A stretch of 64,000 nucleotides of DNA from an uncultured Eubacteriales bacterium (lineage in GTDB: Bacteria; Bacillota; Clostridia; Oscillospirales; CAG-382), in NCBI GenBank assembly GCA_934502885.1, contig CAKSUT010000003.1, positions 1 through 64,000 of the forward strand, read 5' to 3'. The notes below the pieces were generated by a model that was not told the DNA's origin, did no database searches, and saw only the letters and a list, made by a program, of their open reading frames with translations. Position 1 is the first letter of the stretch. Every line of letters begins with the position of its first letter. The position numbers were made by a program, and so were the translations under genes. Of this stretch, positions 1-6,974 are shown piece by piece.

Positions 1-30
1 GAGTGTTGCCGATAATAATTTCTTTGTCAT
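1..30 (-). CDS. Start of a gene cut by the left window edge
   Basis: Only the first ten codons (MTKKLLSATL) are inside the window. They follow a strong ribosome binding site, GAGGAGG read on the minus strand at 36-42, five bases before the ATG. Two lysines followed by hydrophobic residues look like the beginning of a signal peptide or membrane anchor. The gene follows the lipoprotein gene at 54-668 in the same direction after 23 bases, so it is probably the next gene of that operon. Nothing can be said about its function. Confidence 0.7.
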   Translation of the reverse strand, partial: MTKKLLSATL

Positions 31-53
31 AACTGCCTCCTCAAAAAGTTGCG

Positions 54-668
54 TTAAAGCTCCGTGGTCTGCGGTTCGCTTACCGCCTCATCCTGCACTT
101 CCTCCTGCGACTCATTCTCACTTCCGCCTTCGTCCTCAAATATCAGTTCGTCTATGTACACGCCATATTGTCTGTCGGGGTCAGCTGCTACCTCTTTGTT
201 AAATGTTCCGTGCCCTTTTTCAGAAACAAGAATCATCCTATGAACACCTATATCATCCGCATCTTCTTCATTCTTAGTAACAAATCGAATCTGCAAATAC
301 AGTACCTTATCTGGCTTTGTAATTTTCAATACATCGTCAACTATGTAGTATGAAGGAAAGGTCTTCCCAGAACCGTAACCGGCGCATTTATCTGTTTCAT
401 ATTCTAATCCTAAAATCTCTTCCAAAAGCTTGAGATTTTCTTCGATTTTGCTCGTCCCATTCTCAACTGCATGAGCGGAAAACATATCAATAAGTGCGTC
501 CGTATCCTTCTGTTTAATCAGCTCCGTGACATTATTCAGAACCCTATCTTCTTCTGACACTATGCTGTCTTGTATTGCCATTCTGTATTTTAAAAAGACC
601 TGTTTTGAACAAGAGCAGAGTAAAAGGAGCGAAAGAAAAATTGCCGATAACTTTGACAATATCTTCAT
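54..668 (-). CDS. Small lipoprotein, possibly DUF5104 family
   Basis: A 204-residue exported lipoprotein of unknown function. A lysine-containing N-terminus, a run of leucines and a lipobox ending at Cys20 (LCSC) predict lipid anchoring on the outer face of the membrane. The mature part has a helix-like stretch with KQKDTDALIDMFS near residues 52-64, reminiscent of clostridial DUF5104 lipoproteins; this assignment is from memory and tentative. The C-terminal 25 residues are rich in Glu, Ser and Gln, probably disordered. GAGGTG lies five bases before the ATG. It is the fourth of five consecutive minus-strand genes that mostly encode exported proteins. Confidence 0.85.
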   Translation of the reverse strand: MKILSKLSAIFLSLLLLCSCSKQVFLKYRMAIQDSIVSEEDRVLNNVTELIKQKDTDALIDMFSAHAVENGTSKIEENLKLLEEILGLEYETDKCAGYGSGKTFPSYYIVDDVLKITKPDKVLYLQIRFVTKNEEDADDIGVHRMILVSEKGHGTFNKEVAADPDRQYGVYIDELIFEDEGGSENESQEEVQDEAVSEPQTTEL

Positions 669-785
669 ATTACACCTCGTAAATTAAAATCTGTAGGAAC
701 ACCTCATGAGCAAATCGTTGAAATACCACCTTTCGCCATCCAAAATCATTTGATTTTTGAATGCCGCTCTTTTGATGTTGAGTTA

Positions 786-1328
786 TCAATCGAAAAAATT
801 TTGACGTTCATCGTAGAAATAATCACTGCCTGTACCAAGACCGAATATATAGTACTTCACGTAATCAAACCACCTTAAATCATATATAGTCAAGTAGTTC
901 TTGAACGGAATCAGGTTGTTGCGGTCAACGTCACCATATACATTCCAATATTCTACATTTGAAATACCGTACAGCGCGTAAATGTCATCATATGAACTGC
1001 CTTTTACAAATCTCCAATCTCCGCGAACCACGAAAACCGTATTCGTTTTCCGGTAGTAGAGGTCTGCGGAAAACAGCGGAGAGATAACGTACACTCCATC
1101 AAAGTACTCCACCGTTCCGCATTTGCCGAACTCGTTTCTTTCACAGAAAAAGCCGTTTTCATCGCCGACAACACGGAAATGCGCAACTCCGTCATCGTAC
1201 CAAAGCAACTTAAAATCAGTGCCTGTCGGGTACTCTTTCTCCGTAAATTTTATGGGCAGTATAAGTGATACAAGCAAGCTAAAAAACATTATGGCAAATA
1301 CCGCCGCAATTTTTGAATTAAACCTCAT
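786..1328 (-). CDS. Membrane-anchored hypothetical protein
   Basis: A 180-residue protein that I do not recognise. I start it at the ATG of MRFNSKIAAVF because GAGGAAG lies four bases upstream; a longer reading from 1367 adds 13 residues with no binding site. One hydrophobic segment (about residues 6-25) is followed by a Tyr-, Phe- and Asp-rich extracytoplasmic part. Aromatic residues are frequent to the end (FYDERQNFFD). It sits between two other small membrane or exported proteins on the same strand. Confidence 0.7.
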   Translation of the reverse strand: MRFNSKIAAVFAIMFFSLLVSLILPIKFTEKEYPTGTDFKLLWYDDGVAHFRVVGDENGFFCERNEFGKCGTVEYFDGVYVISPLFSADLYYRKTNTVFVVRGDWRFVKGSSYDDIYALYGISNVEYWNVYGDVDRNNLIPFKNYLTIYDLRWFDYVKYYIFGLGTGSDYFYDERQNFFD

Positions 1329-1394
1329 ATCTTCCTCAAAATAACATATATTTGGGCAAAACGGCAATCGTTTTCTTAACTCAAGTATATTTTG

Positions 1395-1802
1395 TCACCA
1401 TCCGCTTACACCAAGCAGTTTCACAATCTTCCGGAACAGATCCTGCGCCCATTCTCCGGACGACAGTTCCAAAATAAGTATCACATAGAAAAGTATCAGC
1501 TCTTCTTTGGAAAACGCATATGCAAATTTGAATTTCGGCAGCGAATATTTTTTGCGCAGATGTATTTCGTATACAATGAACGCAAATGAAACAGCAATGT
1601 ACAGCAAAATGTTAGCAAAAGAAATCGGCGGACGGTTACCATAATACTGTATTGCAATCCCGTTGTAATCGGTAAATATTCTGAACGCTATCCACACGAT
1701 CAAAATAACCGCACACCGTATTTTTTTAAGAGAACCGATAATGCCGTATGCATGGGATTCGTTATTATCGCTGTTTTTTACTTTCAAGACTTTTTTCTTC
1801 AT
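1395..1802 (-). CDS. Small integral membrane protein of unknown function
   Basis: About 135 residues with three likely membrane segments: IRCAVILIVWIAFRIF, a second around ANILLYIAVSFAFIVY and a third around LILFYVILILELS. The N-terminus is lysine-rich. The start could be this ATG or the GTG just before it; AGG at 1809-1811 is a weak binding site. It begins ten bases after the stop of the gene at 1812-2693, so the two are almost certainly cotranscribed and translation may be coupled. No family recognised. Confidence 0.65.
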   Translation of the reverse strand: MKKKVLKVKNSDNNESHAYGIIGSLKKIRCAVILIVWIAFRIFTDYNGIAIQYYGNRPPISFANILLYIAVSFAFIVYEIHLRKKYSLPKFKFAYAFSKEELILFYVILILELSSGEWAQDLFRKIVKLLGVSGW

Positions 1803-1811
1803 CACATATAC

Positions 1812-2693
1812 CTATTTCATCACCTCTGTCGGGTAATCTTCTTGACGCAGATACGAGTAGAACTCCTCCGTATTCGCAAGCGACGGGTATTTGACCATAA
1901 ACACGACTCTGTTTCCGATATAAAAGCAGTAGCAGAGCGACCTGTTCTTAAGACTCAATACAGAATATTCAGGGCTGTTTTCATCAAGCGAATGCACAGC
2001 AAACGGCTGTCCTGTTCTTTCCGCCGCTTCACGTATCTCTTCCTTTGTCTCAAAGCCCTTTACGTCGTCAAATGTGTACTCCGAACCGGCAATGTACGTG
2101 AAACCGTCCGCATTGGGGAGTACATTTTCGGCCTTCCTCTGAAAACGCAGGAAAAAGTCGGTATACGGATAATGCCGGCGTGAAAGAATCTTCTCCGGCA
2201 GGTCGTCGGCTTGCACAAGCGTTTCAAGATTTTCCGCAAAGTTCATGTAGTCGGGGATATACTCGCTCACCTTTTCACTCATTTCGGGATACGCAACAAT
2301 CGCAAGAGCCGTAGGATTTCTTGACATTCCGAAATTCTTCTCGAAAAATATGTAGCGGAGTTCGCCGTTCTCAAGGCTCATGACCGTGTATTGAAGAACC
2401 GAGTTCTCGTCAAGCTCAAGGTCATCGCAGATTCTGTCGCCGAAGACCTTCACCATATTTTCAGTGCAATCACGGTACACCGCCGAAAGTGCATCATCGC
2501 CGTTCAAGGCGTAAACATTCAGCCGGTCGGGGTCTATGTCAAAGTATTCCGCTTTCAATTGAGTGTCCGCTTTGTAGCAGAAGTTGCCGATACAGCTCAC
2601 CTTATGTGCCGCACCGTAATACACGCCGAACGTCAAAGCCGCAATAATAACAAACGCTGTAACCACTGCGATTATATCTTTAATATGTCTCAC
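1812..2693 (-). CDS. Single-pass membrane-anchored hypothetical protein
   Basis: A 293-residue protein with one N-terminal membrane segment (about residues 7-28) and a large extracytoplasmic part. The start is GTG, supported by GAGGAG seven to eight bases upstream; no ATG is nearby. The ectodomain has two cysteines close together (CIGNFC) that may form a disulfide, and it appears to contain two related halves, since SVLSLKNRSLCYCFY late in the protein resembles TVMSLENGELRYIFF in the middle. It is the first gene of the left-hand minus-strand cluster. Confidence 0.75.
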   Translation of the reverse strand: MRHIKDIIAVVTAFVIIAALTFGVYYGAAHKVSCIGNFCYKADTQLKAEYFDIDPDRLNVYALNGDDALSAVYRDCTENMVKVFGDRICDDLELDENSVLQYTVMSLENGELRYIFFEKNFGMSRNPTALAIVAYPEMSEKVSEYIPDYMNFAENLETLVQADDLPEKILSRRHYPYTDFFLRFQRKAENVLPNADGFTYIAGSEYTFDDVKGFETKEEIREAAERTGQPFAVHSLDENSPEYSVLSLKNRSLCYCFYIGNRVVFMVKYPSLANTEEFYSYLRQEDYPTEVMK

Positions 2694-2780
2694 TTTTCTC
2701 TCCTCTGCAATCTCTGTGATGTCTGTTTTTCGGCAGTCCTCCCGCTTTTTTCGTTACCAGTCTTCAATTTCCTCAACAGA

Positions 2781-2825
2781 AACAACAAATCCGAACCTCA
2801 GCCCTGTCGGCATAAGGTGCGGATT
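2781..2825 (-). terminator. Probable terminator of the tmRNA gene
   Basis: Read on the minus strand, AATCCG pairs with CGGATT and, after one mismatch, ACCT pairs with AGGT (2788-2825). The hairpin is followed by TGTTGTTT. It lies ten bases after the tmRNA 3' end. Confidence 0.6.
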
Positions 2826-2834
2826 ATATTGTTT

Positions 2835-3186
2835 TGGTGGAGACGAGGAGAATCGAACTCCTGTCCGAAAACCGTTCGGCACAGCCTTCTACGGGCGTAG
2901 ACTGTCATTTGAATTCCCGGCTCTTACCGTCGGCAGTCAGACTGAAAGATCCGGTAGCTTCATAAAATCATGACAAGTCTCAAAGCTTTGACTTATTCAC
3001 GTTCACTGCTAAGTGATGCCGCGTCACGGGCCGCAGTACTCCCGTGGGCGACAGCCGCCTTAGTTAGGCAGCGAGTGCTACTCTATTGTTAGCGTTTAAT
3101 TTTAAAAATTGCGGCGTTTTAAAGAGCTTCCGCACCTCTGCCCGCTTACCGTGTGTCGCAATCCCCGTCGAAACCATTACGTCCCC
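2835..3186 (-). ncRNA. ssrA: tmRNA (transfer-messenger RNA)
   Basis: A 352-base tmRNA, which rescues stalled ribosomes and adds a degradation tag. The 5' end GGGGACGTAATGGTTTCGAC is the classic tmRNA start and the 3' end is a T-arm with TTCGATTC followed by CGTCTCCACCA. The first seven bases pair with CGTCTCC, with one G-U, and CCA is encoded. The tag reading frame at 3064-3093 begins at GCT and reads ANNRVALAA followed by TAA. Its ALAA end is the usual ClpXP signal and its nine-residue length matches short clostridial tags. A sigma-A promoter lies upstream and a hairpin downstream. Confidence 0.96.
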
Positions 3187-3214
3187 GAAAATCACGGTAC
3201 ACCGTCCGTACATT

Positions 3215-3243
3215 ATTATACACCGTTTTTGCGACCTATTCAA
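3215..3243 (-). promoter_or_regulatory. Sigma-A promoter for tmRNA
   Basis: On the minus strand, TTGAAT (3238-3243) and a perfect TATAAT (3215-3220) are separated by 17 bases. Transcription would begin near 3208, giving a precursor leader of about 20 bases for RNase P to remove. Confidence 0.8.
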
Positions 3244-3367
3244 GTACTCTTTTTAAATTTATCGTGAAATGTACTCTTCCGCTCTGTTTCTTCCGTCAAA
3301 CACTGCGGCGAACCGCACCTCTCATGCAATGTTTACAATATTTTCTTAAAAAGTGTATTTTTGCCTA

Positions 3368-3396
3368 TTGCAAAACCGCTCGAATTGTGCTATACT
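3368..3396 (+). promoter_or_regulatory. Sigma-A promoter for rpe-pfp
   Basis: TTGCAA (3368-3373), 17 bases, TATACT (3391-3396). This predicts a start near 3403 and an untranslated leader of about 220 bases before rpe. Confidence 0.7.
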
Positions 3397-3402
3397 AAAG
3401 CC

Positions 3403-3622
3403 GTAGCCGAAGCGGAGATTTCTCAGCCTCGGCAATTGTTTCGCACAGCCCGGTCATTTTCGGTTCGCGTTCGCATATTTTTACTTTTCCTTTGACCGGC
3501 GGCAGTGCGTTGTCTTATCGTTAAAACAAAGAGTATGCGGTTGTTCGGGATTTACTGTATTGTATGTTTCTTTTCGACAAAGCGTACTCGCAGAATAATC
3601 ATCTGACACCCGGAGGTTTTCA
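3403..3622 (+). other. Long untranslated leader of rpe
   Basis: About 220 bases between the predicted transcription start and rpe carry no plausible gene. Possible pairings are GCCGA with TCGGC (near 3407-3436) and CCGGTCA with TGACCGG flanking a U-rich stretch (near 3449-3500). I do not recognise a riboswitch class. The rpe binding site GGAGG is at the very end. Confidence 0.4.
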
Positions 3623-4276
3623 ATGATTAAGCTTTCTCCTTCAATGCTTGCCTGCAATTTCGCAAATATCGGTCAGGATGTCGAAAAAGCGGAAATTGCC
3701 GGTGCTGATTATCTTCACATCGATATTATGGACGGTCACTTTGTCCCGAATCTTTCGTTCGGCGACTGCGTCGTGACGGCTCTTCGCAAAACGACAAAGC
3801 TCGTTTTCGACGTTCACCTTATGGTTGACAACCCGGCGGCTTACATTGCACCGTTTGCCAAGGCAGGAGCGGATATCATCACGTTCCACCGAGAGGCGGC
3901 AAGCAGAATCGACTGCGAACGCATAATCTCCGACATAAAGAGCAGAGGACTGAAAGCCGGAATTTCGGTAAAACCCGGCACTCCGGTGTCCGACATCGCG
4001 GAATTTATTCCGTCGGTCGATATGGTGCTTATAATGACGGTCGAACCCGGTTTCGGCGGTCAGAAAATCATCCCCGAGACCTTCGATAAGGTAGCGGAGG
4101 TCAAAGCATTTGCCGATAAGCTCGGCAAGAAAATCGATATCGAGGTTGACGGAGGCGTCACTCCCGACAACTTCCGTGAGCTTACCTCAAGAGGTGCGAA
4201 TGTTATAGTCGCAGGCTCTGCGGTATTCAAAGCGCCCGATATCACCGCCGCCGTTCAGAGCTTCAAGAGCAACTGA
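3623..4276 (+). CDS. rpe: Ribulose-phosphate 3-epimerase
   Basis: Interconverts D-ribulose 5-phosphate and D-xylulose 5-phosphate in the pentose phosphate pathway (cytosol). The 217 residues match the family length and show its motifs in order: LSPSMLACNF at the start, the metal-binding HIDIMDGHFVPN, DVHLMV, MTVEPGFGGQ (phosphate loop) and EVDGGV near the C-terminus. GGAGG lies six bases before ATG. It is followed after 49 bases by the PPi-phosphofructokinase gene, a sensible pairing of pentose and hexose phosphate metabolism in one transcript. Confidence 0.97.
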   Translation: MIKLSPSMLACNFANIGQDVEKAEIAGADYLHIDIMDGHFVPNLSFGDCVVTALRKTTKLVFDVHLMVDNPAAYIAPFAKAGADIITFHREAASRIDCERIISDIKSRGLKAGISVKPGTPVSDIAEFIPSVDMVLIMTVEPGFGGQKIIPETFDKVAEVKAFADKLGKKIDIEVDGGVTPDNFRELTSRGANVIVAGSAVFKAPDITAAVQSFKSN

Positions 4277-4325
4277 ACGGAATAATAGAGTAATTTGTAT
4301 TTGTATAAAAGAAAGGACGATAACT

Positions 4326-5561
4326 ATGGCTATTTTTGAATCAGGCAACGCCGTCATCGCTCAGTCAGGCGGCCCCACCGCCGCTATCAACGCAACTCTC
4401 GCCGGAGTAATCAAAGGATGTCTCGACAATCCCGCAATCGAAAAGACTTACGGAGTAAAATTCGGAATGGAAGGTCTTCTCGCAGGCGACTTTATCGACA
4501 TGGACGACTACGGTTTCACCAAGGAAGATTTCGACCTTCTCTCGGCAACTCCCGGTGCGGCTCTCGGATCGTGCAGAACAAGAATTGAGGACGATGAAAC
4601 AATCACAAAGGTTCTCGAGGTTCTTGCAAAGCATAACGTAAGATACGTATTCTACATCGGCGGCAACGACAGCATGGACGCAATTGCCAAGATGAGTGCA
4701 TACGTTGAAGCTCACGAGGACGCATGGCAGGCAAACTTCATCGGCGTTCCCAAGACCATAGACAACGACCTTTACCTCACCGACCACACTCCCGGCTACG
4801 GCTCCGCCGCAAAGTACGTTGCCGTATGCACGCAGGAAATAATCCGTGACATCGCCTCCTACACAACAAAGGCGGTAACGATAATCGAAGTAATGGGCAG
4901 AGACGCAGGATGGCTCACCGCCGCTACCGCAATTTCCGGTCACCTCTGCGGCGCAGGTCCCGACCTCATATACCTCCCCGAGGTAACATTCGACGACAAG
5001 AAGTTTATTTCCGACGTCAAGGCGGCATTTGAGGACGACAGCAAGCCTTACGTTGTGATTGCCGTTTCCGAGGGTGTAAAGAACGCCGACAAGGAATATG
5101 TCGCAAAGGCGGAAATGAGCGGTGCGACCGACAACTACGGTCACAAGTACCTCGCAGGCGTCGGCAAGCATCTCGAGAACCTCATTCGCCGTGAAATAGG
5201 CTGCAAGGTTCGCTCGGTCGAGATAAGCCTTCTCCAGAGATGCGCAAGCCACATTGCTTCTGCGTGCGATATTGAGGAGTCTCAGAGAATCGGCGAGGCT
5301 GCGGTAAGACACGGCGTTGTCGGTGAAACGGGCAAGATGATGACCTTCAGACGTGTAAAGAATGCAGACAAGTATACCGTTGAGGTATTCTCCGAGGATC
5401 TCTCCGAGATAGCGAACAGAACGAGAAAAGTTCCTGCCGCATTCATCGGTGAGGACGGAACAAGCGTCACCGAAAAGTGCCTCGACTATATGCTTCCTCT
5501 CATTCAGGGCGAGGCAAAGTCGGTTTACGAGGACGGCATCCCGGTTCACTTCGCATTCTGA
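4326..5561 (+). CDS. pfp: Diphosphate-fructose-6-phosphate 1-phosphotransferase
   Basis: A 411-residue phosphofructokinase, the committing step of glycolysis, made reversible by using pyrophosphate instead of ATP. The donor motif reads GGNDS, where ATP enzymes have GGDGS; the extra Asp is the hallmark of the PPi-dependent group. The substrate segment PKTIDNDL with Lys, and MGRDAGW, are typical. The N-terminal SGGPTAAIN loop is conserved. AAAGGA precedes the ATG and a strong terminator follows. It probably shares the rpe promoter. Donor specificity is inferred from the motif, not shown. Confidence 0.95.
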   Translation: MAIFESGNAVIAQSGGPTAAINATLAGVIKGCLDNPAIEKTYGVKFGMEGLLAGDFIDMDDYGFTKEDFDLLSATPGAALGSCRTRIEDDETITKVLEVLAKHNVRYVFYIGGNDSMDAIAKMSAYVEAHEDAWQANFIGVPKTIDNDLYLTDHTPGYGSAAKYVAVCTQEIIRDIASYTTKAVTIIEVMGRDAGWLTAATAISGHLCGAGPDLIYLPEVTFDDKKFISDVKAAFEDDSKPYVVIAVSEGVKNADKEYVAKAEMSGATDNYGHKYLAGVGKHLENLIRREIGCKVRSVEISLLQRCASHIASACDIEESQRIGEAAVRHGVVGETGKMMTFRRVKNADKYTVEVFSEDLSEIANRTRKVPAAFIGEDGTSVTEKCLDYMLPLIQGEAKSVYEDGIPVHFAF

Positions 5562-5581
5562 TAATCCGCAAATTAAAACAT

Positions 5582-5617
5582 CGCTCCGTATCGAAAGCCG
5601 GTACGGAGCGGTATTTT
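5582..5617 (+). terminator. Terminator after pfp
   Basis: CGCTCCGTA pairs perfectly with TACGGAGCG across an 11-base loop, followed by GTATTTTT. It closes the rpe-pfp transcript. Confidence 0.9.
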
Positions 5618-5642
5618 TATATTAAAATCCCTCATAAAACAC

Positions 5643-5671
5643 AAAAAGGAAGTCCGCCGAAAGCGTCTTCC
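5643..5671 (-). terminator. Terminator after rpmB
   Basis: On the minus strand GGAAG pairs with CTTCC and an inner CGC with GCG, followed by TTTTT. It lies 39 bases beyond the rpmB stop codon. Confidence 0.65.
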
Positions 5672-5709
5672 AAAATGTGTAACTTCATTTACCTTATGCT
5701 GAAACCTTA

Positions 5710-5898
5710 TCAGTTAGCACGGGTAATCTTGCCGGAACGAAGGCAGCGAGAGCAAACGGCTACTGTCTTGTGAGTACCGTTGACTACAGCCTTAACCTTT
5801 CTTATGTTGGGCTTCCAGCTTCTGTTGGTCTTTCTGTTGGAGTGGGAAACGTTGCAACCGAATGTTACGCCCTTTCCGCAAACTTCACACTTTGCCAT
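5710..5898 (-). CDS. rpmB: 50S ribosomal protein L28
   Basis: A 62-residue structural protein of the large ribosomal subunit. It begins MAKCEVCGKG and has NVSHSNRKTNR and a second pair CSRC near residues 48-51, so it is the zinc-binding (four-cysteine) form of L28. Length is normal. GGGAGG is about eight bases before the ATG. It has its own promoter (5958-5986) with a 23-base segment that recurs exactly at the promoter of the exporter gene upstream. It is monocistronic, between two terminators. Confidence 0.97.
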   Translation of the reverse strand: MAKCEVCGKGVTFGCNVSHSNRKTNRSWKPNIRKVKAVVNGTHKTVAVCSRCLRSGKITRAN

Positions 5899-5937
5899 TA
5901 CGAAACACCTCCCAAAATGGATTTGAGATTATCGCGC

Positions 5938-5960
5938 GATATTCGCACAACATGGTTATT
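5938..5960 (-). repeat. Left copy of a 23-base direct repeat
   Basis: Identical over 23 bases to 9419-9441. It covers the edge of the rpmB -10 box and the first transcribed bases of rpmB. The two copies bracket the deacetylase, GH28-like and DMT genes. Confidence 0.85.
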
Positions 5961-5986
5961 ATACCACATACCTTTACATTTTGCAA
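5958..5986 (-). promoter_or_regulatory. Sigma-A promoter for rpmB
   Basis: On the minus strand, TTGCAA (5981-5986), 17 bases, perfect TATAAT (5958-5963). The leader is about 50 bases and includes the palindrome ATCGCGCGAT. Confidence 0.85.
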
Positions 5987-6105
5987 GTGTTTTTATTATT
6001 TTTTTCAATTTGTTCAATATTTAATTCTGCGCAGAGTTAATTTCTTCCAATATATCAGTTGCTTACACCATTGTATCTTTTCTCCGTGAATCTCTCACTT
6101 CACAC

Positions 6106-6957
6106 TCAGATACAAATTGTTTCTCCGGAATGCACGCAGTGCGCTTTGGCGTCAACGTCAAGGAATATATCATGAAGCGCGGGATTATACACCCTGTGTC
6201 CGTCGGCACTGTAAATCAAGCTTTTGTAAGCTTTGACATAATCGTATATTTCAATATTTGTTGCGTACCATATCTCACTGTTGTTTGAAAGCTTGTTACA
6301 AATTCTTTCCATGTGATCCCAATTGTCTTTCATGTCAAACTCATAGCTGTGACCCCATATGTAAAAGAGTCTCGGATATCTTCTTGCATGATAAGTCTTT
6401 TCCGAAATATCAACAGCTAAAAATTCGTCAATCCACTTCATTATTTCAGGGTTATTATGGTGTGCCGTCGGCACCCATGCATGAAAATCCGCCGGCAGCA
6501 TAAACGAATTGTTGTCCTGTCCCAATGTCCTTGAATAGGCAATATCCAATTCCGTGAGATACTGTTTAACATTTTCATAGCTGCCGAAATTGCCGAACAG
6601 CGTTATCCCGGTATCCGGGTAAGCCATTCCTCTTATTATGCAGTCGCATTTCTTTTCAAGCTCCAATCGGCAATCCAGTACATCCCTTATTCCCTCAATA
6701 GCTCTCAGATTGCCGTTAGGTCTGTGATTGGCTCCGTGTACCGCAATTTCATGGCCCTTTGAAAGGAAATATTCCTTAATTTCTTCCTTTGTAAAATTGT
6801 TTTCCCTCATGTAATCACAGTTATGATTAAAGGTTGCCTTCATTCCATATTTGTTGAATATTTCCGAGAGCCTTTTATCCTGCCGCACGCCGTCATCGTA
6901 ACTGAATGTGACCGCTTTGGCTTTGCCGCCCGGATATCTCATAAAAACCGATCTCAT
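6106..6957 (-). CDS. Polysaccharide deacetylase-like protein (NodB/CE4 fold)
   Basis: A 283-residue cytoplasmic-looking protein (no signal peptide) with NodB homology. Motif 1 reads FSYDDG (residues 18-23), where CE4 enzymes have TFDDG and the second Asp binds metal. HEIAVHGANH gives the two metal histidines in an H-x3-H arrangement (motif 2), and YPDTG may be the Arg/Pro region of motif 3. Late sequence YIWGHSYEFD supplies a conserved His. Family members remove acetyl groups from sugars in chitin, peptidoglycan or xylan. It starts 17 bases after the stop of the GH28-like gene, so it belongs to that operon. The substrate is unknown. Confidence 0.85.
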   Translation of the reverse strand: MRSVFMRYPGGKAKAVTFSYDDGVRQDKRLSEIFNKYGMKATFNHNCDYMRENNFTKEEIKEYFLSKGHEIAVHGANHRPNGNLRAIEGIRDVLDCRLELEKKCDCIIRGMAYPDTGITLFGNFGSYENVKQYLTELDIAYSRTLGQDNNSFMLPADFHAWVPTAHHNNPEIMKWIDEFLAVDISEKTYHARRYPRLFYIWGHSYEFDMKDNWDHMERICNKLSNNSEIWYATNIEIYDYVKAYKSLIYSADGHRVYNPALHDIFLDVDAKAHCVHSGETICI

Positions 6958-6974
6958 GTAAATATGCCTCCCTT

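Noticed and set aside
2835..2880. A tRNA-like T arm with encoded CCA
   Set aside because: It belongs to the tmRNA; there is no anticodon arm and the 5' part matches tmRNA.
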